The position numbers were made by a program, and so were the translations under genes. Positions 22,886 through 31,176 of a stretch of DNA of 47,593 nucleotides are shown piece by piece. The stretch is from Chloroflexota bacterium (GTDB lineage: Bacteria; Chloroflexota; Dehalococcoidia; Dehalococcoidales; RBG-16-60-22), in the NCBI GenBank assembly GCA_016190695.1, contig JACPQC010000017.1:1-47593 (forward strand), given 5' to 3'. Position 1 is the stretch's first letter; each line of letters begins with the position of its first letter. The notes beneath the pieces are model-generated. The model was given only the letters and a program-made list of their open reading frames with translations, made no database searches and had not been told where the DNA came from.

Positions 22886-25468
22886 ATGACAGATAAAGAA
22901 GCCAGTAAAGCGACGCTCTCTGTAGGCGGTATGACCTGCGCTTCCTGCGTGGCCCATGTCGAGGGCGCCCTCAAGGGAGTGCCCGGGGTGAAGGGGGCGG
23001 TGGTCAACCTGGCTACGGGCAAGGCGTCGGTCGATTATGACCCTGCCCGGGCCTCTATTCTTGACATGAAGAAGGCCGTTGACGAGATAGGATACGAGGT
23101 CGTCCTGAACACGGCATCGCTGCGGGTGACCGGGATGACCTGTGCCTCGTGCGTGGCGAACATCCAGAAGGCGGTAGGCGAGTTGCCGGGCGTGGCCAAA
23201 GTGGTGGTCAACCTGGCCGCCGGCACCGCTCGCGTTGACTATGAGTCCGACGTGACCCCGCTTGCCGAGATAAAAAAGACGATCCAGGCGCTGGGCTACG
23301 GGGCCGAGGAGCAGATGGAGGGACAGGCCGCCCTCGACCGGGAGAAAGAGGCGCGAGAGCGGGAAGTAAAACGCCAGCGCAACAACCTGATAATGTCCGG
23401 CACGCTGGGCATGCTGGTGATGATAGGTATGCTGCAGCCCTACTGGTTCTTCCCGAACTTCGTCCCTGCGATTTTGCATAACAAGCTGGTCATGTTCGTG
23501 CTGACCACCCCCATCGTTTTCGGGCCGGGCAGGCAGTTTTTCATCAATAGCTGGAACGGCCTGAAACGCGGCCTGACCGACATGAACCTGCTATACGCCA
23601 CCGGCATCGGCGCCGCCTATCTCATCGCCGTCATCAACACCTTCTGGCCGGATGCCGGCTTCGGCGGCGAGGGTGTCACCTTCTACGAGGCAGCGGCGCT
23701 GCTCACCGCATTCATCATCCTGGGCCGATACCTGGAAGCGGTGACAAGGGGGCGCACCTCCGAGGCCATCCGCAGACTGATGAAGCTCCAGCCCAAGACG
23801 GCCAGGGTGCTCAGGGACGGCCAGGAGATGGAGATACCCGCCGAGGAAGTGCAGATAGATGACCTGCTGCTGGTCCGGCCCGGCGAGTCTATCCCGGTTG
23901 ACGGCATCGTGCTGGAAGGGTACTCCTCGGTTGACCAGTCCATGATCACCGGGGAGAGCATCCCGGTGGAGAAAAAGACCGGCGATGAGGTGATCGGCGG
24001 CACCATCAACAAGACCGGCGCTTTCCGGTTCCGGGCCACGCGCGTGGGCAAGGACACCGCGCTGGCCCAGATCATCAAGCTGGTGGAGGACGCCCAGACC
24101 ACCAAGGCCCCCATCCAGCGCATTGCCGACAAAGTGGCCGGGCATTTTATCCTGGGCGTCCATGCCCTGGCGCTGATAGTATTCCTTTTCTGGTTTTTCG
24201 TCGGCTATAACCTGTGGTTCATTCCTGAGAGCAGGCTTATCCTCACCCCTTACACACTGTCAGAGATGGGGGTGTTCGGCTTCGCCCTGCTGATATCGGT
24301 AGCCGTGCTGGTCATCTCCTGCCCCTGCGCGGTCGGTCTGGCCACGCCCAGCGCCATCATGGCCGGGAGCGGCAAGGGGGCCGAGCACGGTATATTGTTC
24401 AAGGGCGCTGAGGCTATCGAGAACACCGCCAAGCTCCAGGCGGTCATTTTTGACAAGACCGGCACGCTCACCTGGGGCGAGCCTTCGGTGACGGACGTCC
24501 TGGCCCTGGGCGACCTGCCGGAGGACAAGGTATTGCTCATGGCGGCGGTCGCCGAGAAGAACTCGGAGCACCCGCTGGGCGAGGCCATCGTGCATGGCGC
24601 AAGGGACAGGGGACTCAAATTGGCGGACGCCGAGAGCTTCAACGCCATCCCCGGCCACGGCGTCGAGGCCGCCTTTGAGGGGCATAATATCCTCCTGGGC
24701 AACCGCAAGCTGATGGCGGAACGCAACATCGCCCTGGAAGGTCAGATGGCCGAGGCTGAGCGACTGGAGCACGAAGGCAAGACGGCCATGTTCGTCGCCG
24801 TAGATGGCAAATTCGCCGGCATCGTGGCCGTTGCCGATACCCTGAAAGAGACATCTTCCCTGGCAGTGCGGGCGCTCAATAACATGGGTATCCAGGTGGT
24901 CATGATCACCGGGGACAACCGGCGCACCGCCGAAGCCATCGCCAGGCAGGTGGGCATCGACCGGGTGCTGGCCGAGGTGCTGCCCGAGGACAAGGCCAGC
25001 GAGGTGAAGAAGCTCCAGGCGGAAGGCCTCAAGGTGGCCATGGTCGGAGACGGCATCAACGACGCCCCGGCGCTGGCCCAGGCCGACGTGGGCATCGCCA
25101 TCGGCTCAGGCACTGATGTGGCCAAGGAGACAGGCGAGGTAATCCTGGTCAAGGACGACCTGATGGACGTGGTGGCGGCGCTGCAGATAGGCCGCCAGAC
25201 CCTGCGCCTGATAAAGCAGAACCTGTTCTGGGCCTTCGGCTACAACACCCTGGCCATACCCCTTGGCGCCGGCCTGCTCTACCCCTTCTTCGCCCAGATG
25301 GTCAGCCCGGAATTGGCCGCCCTGCTCATGGCCACCAGCTCGCTGTCGGTGACGTTGAACACCCTGCGGATGCGGGGCTATATACCGCAGATACGGCGTC
25401 CGGGGCGGGCCGCCCCTGTCCCGGTATCTGTCAGCGCGGAACCGGTAGCCAGCCAGAGAGGAGCGTGA
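22886..25468 (+). CDS. copA: Copper-exporting P1B-type ATPase
   Basis: An 860-residue Cu(I) pump in the cytoplasmic membrane. Two N-terminal heavy-metal domains carry GMTCASC (C18/C21 and C86/C89). Then come the membrane helices, the transport motif SCPCAVG (C479-P480-C481), the phosphorylation motif DKTGTLT (D523), the HP motif (SEHPLGEA) and [10 protein letters not shown]. The last helices have YNTLAIP and MATSSLSV, consistent with Cu(I) specificity (CopA, PIB-1). Strong aaggaggt site before the ATG. It is the central gene of the CsoR-controlled operon. Confidence 0.97.
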   Translation: MTDKEASKATLSVGGMTCASCVAHVEGALKGVPGVKGAVVNLATGKASVDYDPARASILDMKKAVDEIGYEVVLNTASLRVTGMTCASCVANIQKAVGELPGVAKVVVNLAAGTARVDYESDVTPLAEIKKTIQALGYGAEEQMEGQAALDREKEAREREVKRQRNNLIMSGTLGMLVMIGMLQPYWFFPNFVPAILHNKLVMFVLTTPIVFGPGRQFFINSWNGLKRGLTDMNLLYATGIGAAYLIAVINTFWPDAGFGGEGVTFYEAAALLTAFIILGRYLEAVTRGRTSEAIRRLMKLQPKTARVLRDGQEMEIPAEEVQIDDLLLVRPGESIPVDGIVLEGYSSVDQSMITGESIPVEKKTGDEVIGGTINKTGAFRFRATRVGKDTALAQIIKLVEDAQTTKAPIQRIADKVAGHFILGVHALALIVFLFWFFVGYNLWFIPESRLILTPYTLSEMGVFGFALLISVAVLVISCPCAVGLATPSAIMAGSGKGAEHGILFKGAEAIENTAKLQAVIFDKTGTLTWGEPSVTDVLALGDLPEDKVLLMAAVAEKNSEHPLGEAIVHGARDRGLKLADAESFNAIPGHGVEAAFEGHNILLGNRKLMAERNIALEGQMAEAERLEHEGKTAMFVAVDGKFAGIVAVADTLKETSSLAVRALNNMGIQVVMITGDNRRTAEAIARQVGIDRVLAEVLPEDKASEVKKLQAEGLKVAMVGDGINDAPALAQADVGIAIGSGTDVAKETGEVILVKDDLMDVVAALQIGRQTLRLIKQNLFWAFGYNTLAIPLGAGLLYPFFAQMVSPELAALLMATSSLSVTLNTLRMRGYIPQIRRPGRAAPVPVSVSAEPVASQRGA

Positions 25469-25471
25469 CAT

Positions 25472-25672
25472 ATGAGGAACGTTGTACTGGTAAGCGGCCT
25501 GATATATACCGGCATATCCCTGGCGCTGTCAGCGGTGTTCCTGGTGCTAACCATACTGGGAGGTTACACCTGGGTGGCGCGGATAGGCGGGGCGGCCTGG
25601 GTCTTTATGCTGTCGATGATAATCCTGATGCCGGTAGTAACTCCGATGGTGAAAAAGAGGGCAGGGGGTTAG
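25472..25672 (+). CDS. Small two-helix membrane protein
   Basis: 66 residues with two hydrophobic segments (about 5-30 and 40-60) and a positively charged end (KKRAGG). Its ATG is four bases after the copA stop and an agaggag site lies within the copA end, so it is part of the operon. I recognise no family; a role as a CopA accessory is only suggested by position. Confidence 0.65.
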   Translation: MRNVVLVSGLIYTGISLALSAVFLVLTILGGYTWVARIGGAAWVFMLSMIILMPVVTPMVKKRAGG

Positions 25673-25761
25673 CGGGCAGTAGTACACCTGATATTTCCGG
25701 CTGCGCCTGAGCAAACTCAAGGCCAGCCCTGTTTGCCAAATAAACTTCAGGAGGATGTAAC

Positions 25762-25911
25762 ATGGCAATCGATCCGGTATGCAAGATGACAGTGGACGAG
25801 AAGAAGGCGGCGGCCACCTCTGAGTACAAGGGGAAGAAATACTACTTCTGCGCCATGGGCTGCAAGACCGCTTTCGACAAAGAGCCGGAAAAATACCTGG
25901 CGAAGAAATAG
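25762..25911 (+). CDS. YHS-domain protein
   Basis: A 49-residue protein consisting of one YHS domain: DPVCKMTVDE, YKGKKYYFC and CKTAF. Domains of this type bind metals, probably Cu or Fe, through these cysteines, and occur fused to or beside P1B ATPases. A ggaggatgtaac sequence precedes the ATG. It closes the copper operon and is likely a small cytosolic copper carrier or sensor. Confidence 0.85.
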   Translation: MAIDPVCKMTVDEKKAAATSEYKGKKYYFCAMGCKTAFDKEPEKYLAKK

Positions 25912-25922
25912 TCCTTTTGCCC

Positions 25923-26036
25923 ATGAAAAACAGAATACTGAGGATAGACCTGACAACCAGGTCCTGCCGGGCCGAGGAGCTGCCGGAGGAGGCGTTGTCC
26001 CTGTTTCTATTTGACACGAAGGCCCGTAACTGGTAA
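25923..26036 (+). pseudogene. Aldehyde:ferredoxin oxidoreductase N-terminal remnant
   Basis: The frame encodes 37 residues beginning MKNRILRIDLTT and continuing to EELPEE and LSLFL, the start of the first beta-sheet region of tungsten aldehyde:ferredoxin oxidoreductases. After that similarity ends, exactly where the -35 box of the rplU promoter begins (26011), and the frame closes at 26034. The remaining about 560 codons are missing. A deletion or rearrangement that joined an AOR gene to the rplU promoter explains this best. Confidence 0.6.
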
Positions 26037-26039
26037 AAT
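26011..26039 (+). promoter_or_regulatory. Promoter of rplU-rpmA-rpmE
   Basis: TTGACA (26011-26016), exactly 17 bases, TAAAAT (26034-26039), placed about 20 bases before the rplU ribosome-binding site. Near-consensus strength fits a ribosomal protein operon. Confidence 0.85.
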
Positions 26040-26066
26040 CCTATGGTCTAGTGAAGGAGGCGGAAA

Positions 26067-26438
26067 ATTTACGCTATCGTTGAAACCGGAGGCAAACAGT
26101 ACCGGGTAACTCCCGGCCAGATCATTGATGTTGACCGTTTGCCGGTAGCCCAGGGAGAGACCATAGAGCTGGATAAAGTGCTGCTCATCGGTGATGGCGC
26201 GGTGGTAACAGTTGGCAGGCCAATCATTGAGGGTGCAAAGGTCGTCGCCAGGGCACAGGGCGAGGCAAGAAGCAAGAAGATGCTTGCTGCCAGGTTCAAG
26301 GCCAAAACGCGCTACCATCGCGTATTCGGTCACCGCCAGTTCCATACCAGTTTGATTATTGATCAGATTATCGGGCCGGGAACAGACGAGCAGCAAGTCC
26401 GCCCCTCAGAGGAAGAGGTGGTAACTGATGGCGCATAA
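26067..26438 (+). CDS. rplU: 50S ribosomal protein L21, ATT start codon
   Basis: A 123-residue L21. The frame reads [13 protein letters not shown], which is the invariant N-terminus of L21 after its Met, so translation must begin at the preceding codon, ATT at 26067. An in-frame TGA at 26052 and the absence of ATG, GTG or TTG before codon 25 exclude normal starts. A strong aaggagg (26054-26060) is ideally spaced from ATT. The C-terminal [20 protein letters not shown] region is typical; the tail is about 20 residues longer than in most L21. It overlaps rpmA by eleven bases. Confidence 0.9.
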   Translation: MYAIVETGGKQYRVTPGQIIDVDRLPVAQGETIELDKVLLIGDGAVVTVGRPIIEGAKVVARAQGEARSKKMLAARFKAKTRYHRVFGHRQFHTSLIIDQIIGPGTDEQQVRPSEEEVVTDGA

Positions 26439-26679
26439 GAAAGGTGCGGGCAGCAGCCGGAACGGCAGGGACAGCCAGTCCAAGAGGCTTGGCGTAAAGA
26501 GGTTTGCCGGCCAGGCGGTAAATGCGGGAACGATCCTCGTCCGCCAGAGGGGCACGCGCATTCACCCGGGCAATAATGTCGGCGTTGGCCGTGACTATAC
26601 CCTTTTCGCCCTGATCAATGGCACGGTTAAATTCGAGCCGGCCAGGAATGACAGGAGAAAGGTCAGCGTTTACGCCTGA
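26428..26679 (+). CDS. rpmA: 50S ribosomal protein L27
   Basis: 83 residues with the canonical [17 protein letters not shown]-terminus that reaches the peptidyl-transferase centre and the [15 protein letters not shown] core. No N-terminal leader that would need Prp cleavage is present. It overlaps rplU, as usual for this pair. Confidence 0.97.
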   Translation: MAHKKGAGSSRNGRDSQSKRLGVKRFAGQAVNAGTILVRQRGTRIHPGNNVGVGRDYTLFALINGTVKFEPARNDRRKVSVYA

Positions 26680-26684
26680 AGGCT

Positions 26685-26891
26685 ATGAAAGAGAAGATCC
26701 ATCCCAAGTATTATCCGGAAGCCAGGGTTGTCTGCTCTTGCGGCAATACCTTCACCATCGGGTCTACCAGGAAAGAGTTGCGGGTTGAGCTTTGTAACAA
26801 GTGTCACCCGTTCTATACCGGCGCGCGCCGGGTACTGGATACTGCCGGCCGCGTAGAGCGGTTCAAGAAGCGCTACAAGGTGGAAGGCTAG
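26685..26891 (+). CDS. rpmE: 50S ribosomal protein L31, zinc-binding form
   Basis: 68 residues. C17, C19, C37 and C40 (CSCGN ... CNKC) form the zinc site of the C+ L31 type, and HPFYTG follows as usual. Five bases after rpmA, and followed by an intrinsic terminator, so it is the last gene of the ribosomal operon. Confidence 0.97.
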   Translation: MKEKIHPKYYPEARVVCSCGNTFTIGSTRKELRVELCNKCHPFYTGARRVLDTAGRVERFKKRYKVEG

Positions 26892-26919
26892 GCAAAAAGG
26901 GCGTAATCCTGGAGAAAGG

Positions 26920-26950
26920 GGAGCGGAGCTTCGATAGGCCGCTCCTTTTT
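26920..26950 (+). terminator. Intrinsic terminator after rpmE
   Basis: 7-bp stem ggagcgg (26920-26926) / ccgctcc (26939-26945) followed by ttttt. It lies only eight bases before the DUF1385 start codon. Confidence 0.7.
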
Positions 26951-26958
26951 ATTTATCG

Positions 26959-27849
26959 ATGGGAAAAAAGTTCCACTACGGCGGGCAGGCCGTCATCGAA
27001 GGGGTGATGATACGGGGTCAAAAGGCGGCGGTGACCGCTGTGCGCCGTCCCGGTGGCGGGCTGGCCATGAAGGTACAACCCCTGTCACGTCTGTACACTG
27101 GCCGGTTGCGAAAGCTGCCATTTATTCGCGGCGTCATTGTCCTTATCGAGGCTATGGTGCTGGGCATCAGGAGCTTGCTGTACTCGGCTAATGTCTCCCT
27201 AGAAGAAGAGGAAGTGGAGCTATCCGGCAAGTCCGTCTGGCTTATGCTCTTTGCTTCTCTGACGCTGGCAGTGGCCCTTTTCTTCGTCGCCCCGCTGTTC
27301 CTGGCCAGTCTGATCGGCCCCTATATTGCTTCGACGATCGTCTTCAACCTGGTCGAAGGGGTCATCCGCATCGCCATTTTCATCGCCTATTTAAGGATTG
27401 TGGCGCTCATGCCGGACATCAGGCGCGTCTTCGCCTATCACGGCGCCGAGCATAAAGCGGTCAACGCCTTCGAGGCCGGTGTGCCGATGGAGGTGGCCGA
27501 GGTGCGGAGGCACGACAAGGCCCACGTCCGCTGCGGCACCAGCTTCCTCTTCGTGGTGCTGATCATCGCCATACTGGTGTTCGCCCTGGTGGGCCGCCCC
27601 TCGTTGTGGCTGATGGTACTATCGCGCATTGTGCTCGTTCCGGTGATCGCCGCCCTGGGCTACGAGGTCATTTATTTCGGCGCCAGGCATGCCCGGAACG
27701 TGCTGGTGAGGATGATCATGTCCCCCGGTCTGTTCCTCCAGGCCCTGACCACCAGGGAGCCGGATGACGACCAATTGGAGGTATCAGTGGCGGCGATGAA
27801 CAAGGCGCTGGAGACCGACAGGGTGGAGGAGGCGGCTCAGGCTTCCTGA
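26959..27849 (+). CDS. DUF1385 family membrane protein (YqhQ-like)
   Basis: A 296-residue integral membrane protein. The N-terminal YGGQAVIEGVMIRG motif and the central YHGAEHKA and RCGTSFLF motifs identify the DUF1385/YqhQ family, often found next to rpmE and prfA in Gram-positives and Chloroflexota. Hydrophobic helices are near 85-110, 115-140, 195-220 and 225-250. The molecular function is unknown. There is no ribosome-binding site, because the preceding bases are the terminator T run, so expression may be low or leaderless. Its 3' end overlaps the convergent hisI by thirteen bases. Confidence 0.88.
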   Translation: MGKKFHYGGQAVIEGVMIRGQKAAVTAVRRPGGGLAMKVQPLSRLYTGRLRKLPFIRGVIVLIEAMVLGIRSLLYSANVSLEEEEVELSGKSVWLMLFASLTLAVALFFVAPLFLASLIGPYIASTIVFNLVEGVIRIAIFIAYLRIVALMPDIRRVFAYHGAEHKAVNAFEAGVPMEVAEVRRHDKAHVRCGTSFLFVVLIIAILVFALVGRPSLWLMVLSRIVLVPVIAALGYEVIYFGARHARNVLVRMIMSPGLFLQALTTREPDDDQLEVSVAAMNKALETDRVEEAAQAS

Positions 27850-28154
27850 GTCAACTGCTGGAAGAAGCAGGTCCTGTTGCCGGTGTGGCACACCGGGCCT
27901 TCGGGGAGAGCCTTCACCAGGACGGTATCCCGGTCACAGTCTATCCACACCTCTCGCACCCTGATGAAATTGCCGGACGTCTCCCCTTTATGCCACAACT
28001 CCCGGCGGCTGCGGCTGTAGAACCAGGCATCGCCGCTGGTGAGGGTCAGTTGCAACGCCTCCGGGTTCATATACGCCACCATCAGCACCTCACCGGTATC
28101 AGCGTGCTGGACTACCGCCGGGACAAGTCCCTTTTCGTCAAATTTCAACCCGGT
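27837..28154 (-). CDS. hisI: Phosphoribosyl-AMP cyclohydrolase
   Basis: Histidine biosynthesis step 3, opening the purine ring of phosphoribosyl-AMP. The 105-residue protein has the family core WHKGETSGN, the metal-binding DCDRDT and the C-terminal CHTGNRTCF with the zinc cysteines. No HisE domain is fused. I start it at the TTG at 28154, seven bases after the hisA stop, because an aaagg site precedes it; a GTG at 28178 would place the ribosome-binding sequence inside the gene. It is the last gene of the carboxyltransferase-hisA-hisI operon. Confidence 0.92.
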   Translation of the reverse strand, partial: TGLKFDEKGLVPAVVQHADTGEVLMVAYMNPEALQLTLTSGDAWFYSRSRRELWHKGETSGNFIRVREVWIDCDRDTVLVKALPEGPVCHTGNRTCFFQQLTQEA

Positions 28155-28161
28155 CAAAATC

Positions 28162-28887
28162 TTACCTTTCCTCCTCACCGCTCAGGGCCAGGGCCTGTCT
28201 CAGATTAATGGCGCCAGTGTACAGCGCCTTGCCGATGATGGCTCCCTCCGCGCCCAGTTTCTGGAGCATCCTCAGGTGGTTCAATGATGATATCCCGCCG
28301 GCGGCGATCACAGGGAGCCTCAGCACATCGATCATCTCGTCAATGGCGGAGAAGTTCGGCTCGGTGAGCGTACCGTCCCGGCTGATGTCGGTGTAGATGA
28401 AGCGCCTGGCCCCCAGCTTGACCATAGCCACGGCCAGGTCGGTGGCCTTCACCGTTGTGCCCTGCCGCCAGCCATGGGTGGCGGCCATCCCGTCACGAGC
28501 GTCGATGCCGATAATGATGCACTCCTGGTATTTCCGGCAGGCCTCTCTGACCAGGTCAGGGTCTTCTACGGCGGCGGTCCCCAAGATAACGCGCTCGATG
28601 CCGGCCCTCAGCAGCCGCTCTATAGTTGTAATATGGCGAATGCCGCCGCCAAGCTGAGCCGGTACCAGGAGCGCGCCGGCTATCTGCTCGATGATGGCCA
28701 GGTTCTGCAGCTCGCCGCTGGCGGCGCCGTCCAGGTCAACGATGTGCAGCCGGGGCGCGCCCATCGACTGCCATCTCAGGGCCACGTCCAGGGGGTCATC
28801 AGAGAAGACCGTTTCCTCGTCGTAGTTGCCCTGGTGGAGGCGGACGCAGCGGCCCCCTCTCAAGTCTATTGCCGGTATTACTTCCGT
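28162..28887 (-). CDS. hisA: ProFAR isomerase HisA, apparent ACG start codon
   Basis: Isomerises ProFAR to PRFAR in histidine synthesis. A (beta/alpha)8 barrel of 241 residues, the normal length. The conserved N-terminus EVIPAIDLRGGRCVRL is encoded directly behind an ACG (28887-28885), in-frame stop TGA being two codons upstream. The first normal start codon, TTG at 28863, would remove the first strand with the catalytic Asp of PAIDL. A gaggtg site ends eight bases before the ACG. The second catalytic Asp is in TDISRDGT. The gene starts ten bases after the carboxyltransferase stop. ATA at 28878 is a second possible start. Confidence 0.9.
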   Translation of the reverse strand, partial: TEVIPAIDLRGGRCVRLHQGNYDEETVFSDDPLDVALRWQSMGAPRLHIVDLDGAASGELQNLAIIEQIAGALLVPAQLGGGIRHITTIERLLRAGIERVILGTAAVEDPDLVREACRKYQECIIIGIDARDGMAATHGWRQGTTVKATDLAVAMVKLGARRFIYTDISRDGTLTEPNFSAIDEMIDVLRLPVIAAGGISSLNHLRMLQKLGAEGAIIGKALYTGAINLRQALALSGEEER

Positions 28888-28897
28888 TGTTCACACC

Positions 28898-30469
28898 TCA
28901 CAGGTTGATATTCGAGTATTTCCGCCAGGGCCTGGCGTTGAAGGCCTTGTTGTCCTTGTTCTTGTTCTCGATCAGGTCCAGCGCCCGGTTTATCTGTTTC
29001 CTGGTATCGGAGGGCATTATCACATCGTCGATGCACATGCGGGCCGCCCCGAAGTAGGCGTTTTCGTAAAGCTCGGCATACTCGGTGGTCCTCTTGATGC
29101 GGGTCTCCTCCGGGTTGGGCGATTCCTTTATCTCCCTGGCGAATATGACGCTGGCCGCCGTCTCCCCTCCGACGATGGTCACCCGTCCCGTCGGCCAGGC
29201 GAAAACAAAGTCGGCGCCGATGCCCTTGTCGAGCATGCCATAGTGGGCGCCGGCGTAGGACTTCCTCAATATGACCGAGATGAGGGGAATAGTGGCGTCT
29301 GCCCAGGCGAAGAGGAGCTTGGCCCCGTGGCGGAGGATGCCCTTCCACTCCTGGTCAGAGCCGATCATGTAGCCGGGACAATCGCCCAGGGTCACCACCG
29401 GGATGTTGAACAGGTCGCAGAACCTGACGAACCTGGCCCCCTTGTCTGCGGCATGGGTATCGATGGTGCCCGAGGCGAACATGGGCTGGTTTGCCCAGAT
29501 ACCCACCGCGCGGCCGTTGAACCGAGCAAAACCGGTAATGACCGTCCTGGCGTGAAGCCCCAGCGTCTCGTAAAAGTAGCCGTTGTCCGAGATGGCCCGT
29601 ATCACCTTGTACATATCATAGGGCTGGGTGGGCCGGTCCGGGATTATGGTGTCAAGCTCAGGGCAGGTACGCTCCGGGTCGTCGGCGCAGGCGGTGCGGG
29701 GCGACTGCTCCCGGTTGTTGGCGGGGAGGAGGGAGAGCAACTCCTTGCATTTGTCCAGGCAGTCTTTATCGTCTTCAGCCACGATGTGCGTCTGCCCCGC
29801 CTTGATGGCGTGGGCTTTCCAGCCGGAAAGCTCTTCAAGGCCTATCTCCTCGCCAAGCTGGGTCTTGACGAAGGCAGGGCCGGCGATGCCCATGTACCCG
29901 GTGTTCTTGCACTGGATGATGAAGTCCTGCATGATGGGATGGTAGGCCTGCCCGCCCAGACACGGCCCCATGAGCAGGGCGATCTGGGGGACTATGCCCG
30001 AGGCCTGTATCTGAGCGCGGAAAAGCTGGCCGTAGGTCTCCAGGGTGTCCATGCCTTCCTGGAGGCGCGCCCCGCCGGAATCGTTCATGCCCACCACCGG
30101 CCAGCCCATGTCTTTGGCCAGGTTGATCGCCCTTATTTCCTTGAGGCCGTGGTACTCGCCGAACGTCCCGGCCAGGGCCATATAGTCTTCGGCGAAGGCC
30201 ACCACCGGCCGCCCGTTGACCAGCCCGTAGCCGGTAACCACGCCTTCGGCGGGCACTTCGCGCTTGTCCATGCCGAAGTGTACGGTGCGATGCTTCACAT
30301 AGAGACCGATCTCGGTAAAGGTGCCCGGGTCAAAGAAATAGTCTATCCTCTCCCGCGCCGTCCACTGGCCGCCCTTGTGACGCTTCTCGATAGCGGCGGC
30401 ATCGGCCATAGCCTGTATCTTCTGCCTCTTCTGCTTGTACTCCTCTATCAGCTCTCTGGTTGTGGCCAT
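28898..30469 (-). CDS. Acyl-CoA carboxylase/decarboxylase carboxyltransferase subunit
   Basis: A 523-residue carboxyltransferase of the propionyl-CoA carboxylase beta / methylmalonyl-CoA decarboxylase alpha family. The two crotonase-like halves are complete; GMNDSGGARLQEG, GPCLGGQAYHPI and GYMIGSDQE are family segments. It moves a carboxyl group between biotin and an acyl-CoA. No biotin carboxylase or carrier gene is adjacent, so these subunits must be elsewhere, or it is a transcarboxylase component. Start ATG with aaaggag upstream; its stop overlaps the hisA ribosome-binding site, implying coupling. Confidence 0.92.
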   Translation of the reverse strand: MATTRELIEEYKQKRQKIQAMADAAAIEKRHKGGQWTARERIDYFFDPGTFTEIGLYVKHRTVHFGMDKREVPAEGVVTGYGLVNGRPVVAFAEDYMALAGTFGEYHGLKEIRAINLAKDMGWPVVGMNDSGGARLQEGMDTLETYGQLFRAQIQASGIVPQIALLMGPCLGGQAYHPIMQDFIIQCKNTGYMGIAGPAFVKTQLGEEIGLEELSGWKAHAIKAGQTHIVAEDDKDCLDKCKELLSLLPANNREQSPRTACADDPERTCPELDTIIPDRPTQPYDMYKVIRAISDNGYFYETLGLHARTVITGFARFNGRAVGIWANQPMFASGTIDTHAADKGARFVRFCDLFNIPVVTLGDCPGYMIGSDQEWKGILRHGAKLLFAWADATIPLISVILRKSYAGAHYGMLDKGIGADFVFAWPTGRVTIVGGETAASVIFAREIKESPNPEETRIKRTTEYAELYENAYFGAARMCIDDVIMPSDTRKQINRALDLIENKNKDNKAFNARPWRKYSNINL

Positions 30470-30513
30470 ACGGCAATCTCCTTTCCTCGCGGTCTCTTAT
30501 TCAAGCCGTGCGC

Positions 30514-30543
30514 ATTATAACATCTTGACAGCAACGGAGACAA
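30514..30543 (-). promoter_or_regulatory. Promoter of the carboxyltransferase-hisA-hisI operon
   Basis: On the minus strand TTGTCT (30543-30538), 18 bases, TATAAT (30519-30514). The transcript would start about 35 bases before the ATG at 30469. Confidence 0.65.
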
Positions 30544-30610
30544 TGGAAGGGGTGCCTCACCTCCGGGCATATTTACTGCCCAGATACCGCTGTGTTATCA
30601 TGGCGGCAAG

Positions 30611-31078
30611 ATGGACATAGACATTTTCATTGAGGAGGGTTTGCCGGGGTGTCCCGGCGAGGAGTGGCTGCGCCGCCTGGTCGAGCAGGTGCTCATGGCG
30701 CTGGGGACCGAGCCAGGTGCGGGGTTGAGCCTGGCGTTGTCCGGCGATGAGCGGGTGCGCCAGCTTAACCGCGAGTTCCGCGGCCTCGATGAGCCTACGG
30801 ACGTGCTCTCCTTCGGTCCCAGGTCTGAAGGCGGTGGCGAGCCATTCCCCTTTATCCTGCCCCCGGAAGGCCCGCCCTACCTGGGAGACATCATCATCTC
30901 CTGCCCCCAGGCGGTCAGGCAGGCCTCGGCACAGGGCCATCCCGTCGAGACCGAGATTGCGGTGCTGCTTGTTCACGGCGTGCTGCACCTGCTGGGCTAT
31001 GAGCACGGAGACCCGGAATCGGAGCGGGCGATGAAGGAAAAAGAGGCGGAGGTGCTGGGGAGGGTGAAGCTGGAGTGA
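30611..31078 (+). CDS. ybeY: Endoribonuclease YbeY
   Basis: Single-strand endoribonuclease for 16S rRNA 3' maturation and ribosome quality control. The 155-residue protein ends with the zinc motif HGVLHLLGYEHGD (H122, H126, H132), and LNREFRGLDEPTDVLSF is typical. Its length is normal. It stands alone: the phoH and era genes that often flank it are absent. No good ribosome-binding site precedes the ATG. Confidence 0.95.
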   Translation: MDIDIFIEEGLPGCPGEEWLRRLVEQVLMALGTEPGAGLSLALSGDERVRQLNREFRGLDEPTDVLSFGPRSEGGGEPFPFILPPEGPPYLGDIIISCPQAVRQASAQGHPVETEIAVLLVHGVLHLLGYEHGDPESERAMKEKEAEVLGRVKLE

Positions 31079-31111
31079 CCGGGCAACGCCGGCATTTCCG
31101 GACTGGTTATC

Positions 31112-31141
31112 TTGACCTCAGCACCTGCTGAGGCATATCAT
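31112..31141 (+). promoter_or_regulatory. Promoter with palindromic spacer before the PP-loop gene
   Basis: TTGACC (31112-31117), 18 bases, TATCAT (31136-31141). The dyad cctcagca-cc-tgctgagg (31116-31133) fills the spacer and could bind a regulator. No T run follows, so it is not a terminator. Confidence 0.45.
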
Positions 31142-31176
31142 AGACAGGGATCATTTTCTCTAGAGGTAACCAAGTG

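Noticed and set aside
26139-26438. rplU starting at the TTG at 26139
   Set aside because: It would remove 24 highly conserved N-terminal residues of L21 and has no ribosome-binding site, while ATT at 26067 has a strong one.
28162-28863. hisA starting at the TTG at 28863
   Set aside because: It would delete the first beta strand including the catalytic Asp.
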